A stretch of DNA of 64,000 nucleotides from Heloderma charlesbogerti (Eukaryota > Chordata > Lepidosauria > Squamata > Helodermatidae), in contig JANEZZ010002656.1 of assembly GCA_026122225.1 (NCBI GenBank), positions 310,001 to 374,000 of the forward strand, given 5' to 3'. The notes beneath the pieces are model-generated. The model did no database searches. It saw only the letters and a list, made by a program, of their open reading frames with translations, and was not told the origin of the DNA. This document shows, piece by piece, positions 59,771 through 64,000 of the stretch. The translations under genes were made by a program, and so were the position numbers. The first letter of the stretch is position 1. Every line of letters starts with the position of its first letter.

Positions 59771-60438
59771 TGGGGATGGGAGAACCAGGGATGCTCAACC
59801 TCGCTGAAATTCCCCAAGCTTTACTTCAAAGCTCAGTTTGGCTTTCTCCCATGGTTGTTTATGACCTGGGTTTCTCTTGCTTTTTTTTTTTTTTTTGCTT
59901 CTTCAAATGGGAAAAGTGCGCATTTTTCAAAAGTGCACACTTTCCCCCCATTAACTAAAGTGAACTAATGAATTGTTTATTATGGTCACAGACCAATACA
60001 ATATTTTTGTACAAAAGAAAGATAGAGCTAATTAAGATCAATTAAATAAAACCAATACATTTTAAAATGGGGCCAACGTAATTCTTTCCCTTGTTTGCAC
60101 TGAAATAAGGAAGAACCTAGCAACCTTCCCAGTGACATATGGATCATTCTTCAAACAGAACATCACCAGCTCTTCAGAAGGTCACCATGGGAGAGTTCTT
60201 AATAAGGAGGAAATCAGCTTCTCTCTGCAGTCTTGCAAATTTCCTCCCACCTCCCATTAAAATGTGATATGTGTTGTTGTTGTTTTTTAAAAAATGCATG
60301 CTTAAAAATGCACACTTTAAATTGTACTTTTTTAAAAAGAAACTTACACATTTTTAAAGTTGCACATTTTTAATGTGTGCATTTTTCAAATGCAAGTTTG
60401 GGAATTTGCAAACAGTTTTGGAGAACATGCACTCCTGT
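59771..60438. mobile_element. Old AT-rich hAT-like remnant
   Basis: Words aaatgggaaaagtgcgcatt, aaaagtgcacactttcccc and aatgcaagtttgggaatttg parallel the element at 17911-18702 in inverse order. Boundaries are uncertain. Confidence 0.4.
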
Positions 60439-60460
60439 TAGGCATGTCAGAGTATTCCAC

Positions 60461-61170
60461 TAGGGATGGACGAAAGTCACTTACCTGGTCCCGCAGCTTG
60501 CATCGCGGTGGGGGGGAGGCACCCTGACCCTCCGGCTGAAATTCTGGCCGGGGGGGAGGCGCCCCATCCCTCCAGCCGAAATTCTGGCCAGTGGGGAGGC
60601 GCCGCATCCCTCCGGCCGCGAATCCTGCTGGCCGGCCGGGAGGCAAATGGCGGCGGCCATAGCTGCCACCATTTGCGTCCCTGCAGTCAGCCACATGATA
60701 GGCTACGTAAATCCTTACGTAGCCTATCATGGCTGACTTTGGGGGGGGGAAGTGCATACGCAAATGGCGGCGCCCATGGGCGCCGCCATTTGCATACGCA
60801 CTTTTTTTTCCCCAAAATGTCAGCCGTGATAGGCTACGTAAGGATTTACGTAGCCTATCACAGTGTTTTTGGAAACTTTAGCCGTGATAGGCTACGTAAA
60901 TCTTTACATAGCCTATCACATTTGTTGTTGTTGTTGTTTTTTACTGGGAAATGGTGGCGGTGGCAGCTGGTAGGAAGACCGGCCGCCACCGCCGCCAAAC
61001 CGCCACCAAACCATTGCTGAACCGTTGCCGGGAGCCGCCAGCACCAGGGACATTTGACAGAGGTAAGTCCCATTCTGGGGGGGGGAGAATTTCTCCAGCA
61101 ATTTCGGGGGGCCGAATGCGTTGGCATTCAGCCTTCCAGAGATTCATGGAGAAATTCTCCGCCATCCCTA
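60461..61170 (-). mobile_element. Multi-hairpin hAT-like element, A end to B end
   Basis: It starts TAGGGATGGACGAAAGTCAC and ends ATTCTCCGCCATCCCTA. Flanks TATTCCAC (60453-60460) and AATTCCAC (61171-61178) match at 7 of 8. The flank itself (taggcatgtcagagtattcc from 60439) looks like the B end of an older copy. Confidence 0.9.
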
Positions 61171-61466
61171 AATTCCACCCAGATTTTAAATGGGCTTGAA
61201 TTCTGACAAATCCGGTCTGTGGAATCCTCCTCGGAATGAGGCGGCCAGGTTAACCCCCACCAGAGCTCACATGGACCCTTTTTTTTTCTCTGCCAAAGGG
61301 TGGATTTTTCGAAAATAATTACAAAAATAAAAACGTAAATCGGAAATGGAGGAAGAAAGACTATGAGCGGCTTTACCCTTTTTATGAGGCATTTTCCGGA
61401 GGCTTTCTTTTGCTGGGGCTGAGTCATCCACGGAAATCTTCCATCTTTTCTGTTTATTGTCTGTGG

Positions 61467-61562
61467 AGGTCAGGCGAGGTGAGATGAGGTCAGGTGAGGT
61501 GAGGTCAGGTGAGGTGAGGTCAGGACAGCTCCGGTGAGGTGAGGTGAGGTCAGGTCAGGTGA
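61467..61562. repeat. GGTGA / GGTCA minisatellite
   Basis: Units of gaggtcaggt and gaggtgaggt alternate for about 95 bp. Confidence 0.85.
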
Positions 61563-61917
61563 CTGGAAGTTACGCGGGGAATCTCCGCCAAGGGCTTTAC
61601 TCTTACAGAGACCAAGGGCACGCGGAAAGAATTTTTTGGCAGGAATTACGAAAGTATTTACGTAATTTCCGGAGCTGGGAAAAAACAGGGGGGGGATCTG
61701 GGACAGGTGGATGGGGGAATGGGGTGGCCCTTGGCTCTGTGGCATCCTCGCGGAGCAGCTCCACTACGCAAGGATTCTGGGGGGGAGGAACGGATTGCCC
61801 CCCCCCATGGATTCCCCACCAGAACGGACAGTGGGGAATGCGTACACCCCTCGCTCCTGTTCATATTCAGAGTTGCGAGTGATTTGTGAACTTACTGAAA
61901 TTCTCATACATCCCTAA
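61563..61917. mobile_element. Degraded relative of the multi-hairpin family
   Basis: It holds a short palindrome attacgaaagtatttacgtaat (61645-61668 region), an A'-like tract (ggattctgggggggaggaac ggattg) and ends caTACATCCCTA at 61917. The left end may be the interrupted start at 60439. Confidence 0.45.
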
Positions 61918-62510
61918 TCTCAATGTTGGTCTAGAGAATTCCAGCTTCAGACCCGTCAGTCTTTGGGTTCATGGTGTACATGGTCAGTAGAAAATGGCTC
62001 ATTTTCTACACAATGAAGATCATATTGGAGACATTTTTTAGAGCAGTGGTCAAACTGTGTTTGAATGAATTCTGTTATTCTCCAAAATGTGTCACAGGCT
62101 CCTCATTCCACAATACCGGAGAAGTTGCCTGGCAGATACATTGTCCATCATGATCCATCTTCCCCTGCAATTGATAGCTGTGAAAAGTCACAGTGATATT
62201 CTAAGGCATCCTCTCAATTTGTGTTGGGGACAAGACCCAAGAAGCCCTGAACAACTCCCCGACTATGTTAATTTCTGAGAATGCACATCAGATTCCTCTG
62301 AAATGGATATGGATTCCACAGAAGATACACAATTTCTTGGTAGACAGGTCAATGGGAAAAGGATTACCTGACGATTGGAACTTTGAAAGCCATTGTATTT
62401 CCCAGAGGGCCACAAACAGTTATTTCAGATTTAATAGGAGTTGGCTATCTTTCAACTCTTCTGATAGCAATAAGTATTTTTTCTCTGTCTTCTATACCTT
62501 TCCATTGCAG
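61918..62510. other. Intron before exon 62511
   Basis: Nothing was recognised apart from the polypyrimidine tract and acceptor at 62480-62510. Confidence 0.4.
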
Positions 62511-62711
62511 ACCTACCATAATCACCATGTGCTGGCTTTGCTCCAAACACTGGTGACAGGCGGGACCAGCCCAGAACTGGAAGAATATTTGGCAGAGGAG
62601 ACTTCACTGATGGGTAGTACTAGCAACTTAGTGTACGTTGGACCTAGGAACAGATGTAAGCTGGCACTTTTAGCACTGACAGACAACTTAACTATAACAG
62701 AAGGACTATTG
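62511..62711 (+). CDS. KCNU1: KCNU1 (Slo3) internal exon, RCK2 C-terminal half
   Basis: The acceptor is acctttccattgcag|ACC and the donor is CTATTG|gtgagt; 201 nt, 67 codons, phase 0 on both sides. The peptide reads TYHNHHVLALLQTLVTGGTS, then PELEEYLAEETSLMGSTSNL, then VYVGPRNRCKLALLALTDNL and TITEGLL. LxxLVTGGxxPELE and the NRCKLALLAL segment are the Slo-family RCK2 helix and strand; GRNRCKL-type wording fits KCNU1. The next exon (LFC...GILCxGLYR part) is not in the window. A multi-hairpin element begins 183 bp downstream at 62895. Confidence 0.95.
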
Positions 62712-62894
62712 GTGAGTTGTGTTAGATGTCAGCTGATTTTATTCAAGTGCTCCCTTTTGGTTTCATTGGTGGTGGCTTAAAGTGATGTGAGCAAAAGTAT
62801 TAGGAAGCTAGCATCTGCATTTAATGTGCTTCTGAATTAACTAAATACATTTAGTTCTGAATCACACGTATGAGCTTTGTTGAGCTGTTTTTAA

Positions 62895-63799
62895 TAGGGA
62901 TGGATGAAAGTCCCTTACCTGTCCTCGAAGCTTGCTTCGCGGTGGGGGGGAGGTGCTTCGCTTCTCCCCCCAAAGTTCATGTGAGGGGGGGGAGGCGCCC
63001 TGCCTCGCCCGGCCGAAATTCAGGCCGGGCGGGAGGCGCCCCATCCCTCGCCAGCGAAATTCAGGCCGGGTAGAAGCGCCCCGTCTAAACCACCGCCATG
63101 ATAGGCTACGTAATGATTAACGTAGCCTATCACGGCTAGATTTCCAAAGTCAGCAGTGATACGCTACGTAAATCGTTATGTAGCCTATCACGGGTGACTT
63201 TGGAAAAAAAAAAAAAAGCATGTACGCAAATGGCGGCCCCCATAGGGAGCCACCATTTGCGTTCCTTATTTGGTCCCTGTAGTCTACGTAAAAATTTACG
63301 TAGACTACGGTGAAAATAAGGGCAACGCAAATAGCATGCCCTTATTTTCGCCGTAGTCTACGAAAATCTTTACGTAGACTACAGGGACCAAATAAGGAAC
63401 GCAAATGGCGGCTCCCTATGGGGGCTGCCATTTGCGTACTCACTTTTTTTTTTTCAAAGTCACCCGTGATAGGCTACGTGATGATTAATGTAGCCTATCA
63501 CGGCTGACTTTGGAGATCTAGCTGTGATAGGCTATGTTAAACGTTACGTAGCCTATCACGTTTTTTTTTTTTTTTTTACTGCACTTGTAATGGCGGCAGC
63601 GACAGCTGGTCGAAAGACCAGCTGCCGCCCCTGACGAAGACCCGACGAACCGCCGCCAGGACCCGCCGACGGGAGGGACATTCGTGAAAGGTAAGTCCCA
63701 TCCTGGGGGGGCGGAGAATTTCACCGCCGATTTCGGGGGGCCGAATGCATTGGCACTCGGCCCCCTGAAGTTTCGGGGAGAAATTCTCCCCCATCCCTA
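62895..63799 (-). mobile_element. Multi-hairpin hAT-like element, A end to B end (type example)
   Basis: It starts TAGGGATGGATGAAAGTCCC and ends ATTCTCCCCCATCCCTA with a perfect duplication GTTTTTAA (62887-62894 and 63800-63807). Nine successive palindromes lie at about 63096-63135, 63154-63193, 63218-63262, 63279-63308, 63323-63345, 63352-63382, 63400-63438, 63464-63503 and 63522-63560. Modules 3/7 and 4/6 are mirror copies, so the chain is itself a palindrome. Confidence 0.95.
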
Positions 63800-64000
63800 G
63801 TTTTTAAAAGCAGTATTCATATCAGTACCCTCATTTAGAAAGCTCCACTGGAACCAACGAACAATGCCTATGCAAGTGAGGTCAATGGGATATGAGTAGA
63901 GGCAGGGAAGAAATTCATTTGGTTCTCGTTTTATGTGAACTTACCTAATTTTATACTTTCAAACCAATGCGCAAACTGAAGCTCAGTTATCATTCAAAAT

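Noticed and set aside
60466..61020. 184-codon open frame, + strand
   Set aside because: Entirely within the element at 60461-61170; palindrome-derived.
9023..63799. Encoded hAT transposase
   Set aside because: No frame in any copy shows a BED finger, catalytic residues or a dimerisation region; all copies seem non-autonomous.

Overview
This window looks like vertebrate nuclear DNA, most likely from a squamate reptile (lizard or snake). It is intron-rich and dominated by transposable elements. It contains two copies of a Sauria-type SINE, CR1-like LINE tails, other tRNA-derived SINEs and many hAT-like DNA elements with 8-bp target-site duplications (TSDs). No bacterial operon features, CRISPR array, rRNA gene or true tRNA gene were found.

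The only host gene I can support is KCNU1 (Slo3, the sperm-type large-conductance K+ channel) on the + strand, seen as six internal coding exons: 11654-11753, 29331-29555, 31438-31612, 53789-53875, 58255-58388 and 62511-62711. Splice phases agree at all five junctions (0, 0, 1, 1, 0). The exons give about 307 continuous residues covering the end of the RCK1-RCK2 linker and most of the RCK2 N-terminal half. The region that is the Asp-rich calcium bowl in KCNMA1 has no Asp run here, as expected for Slo3. The 5' and 3' parts of the gene lie outside the window. Introns in view are about 17.6, 1.9, 22.2, 4.4 and 4.1 kb.

The most striking feature is a family of about 27 copies (whole, nested or broken) of a multi-hairpin foldback element. 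By adding up my coordinates they cover roughly 22-23 kb, over a third of the window. A typical copy is 650-980 bp and starts TAGGGATG and ends CATCCCTA. In most copies the flanks carry an 8-bp duplication, which places the element with hAT-type transposons. The two ends differ. End A is a GC-rich tract of imperfect repeats leading to AGGTAAGT and GACTTTCGTACATCCCTA. End B is a hairpin-rich GGCCGAATGC / GCATTCGGCC tract with a (GGC)n block. Between them lies a chain of up to nine short palindromes, built on GATAGGCTACGTAAA / TTTACGTAGCCTATC and GCAAATGGCGGC / GCCGCCATTTGC, themselves arranged as a larger palindrome. No copy encodes a recognisable transposase. Strand convention used here: '+' means end B is on the left and end A on the right.

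Layout: 1-9 kb is mostly unremarkable intron with older repeats. 9-16.7 kb is a dense element cluster containing exon 11654-11753. 20.5-29.3 kb is a second cluster that ends 28 bp before exon 29331-29555. 29.5-45.4 kb holds one exon and sparse older repeats, except for the elements at 33.0-33.9 and 38.9-40.7 kb. 45.5-51.5 kb is a third cluster. 53.8-64 kb holds the last three exons with scattered elements.

Microsatellites, nested insertions and chimeric copies are listed separately. The species cannot be fixed from the sequence alone.
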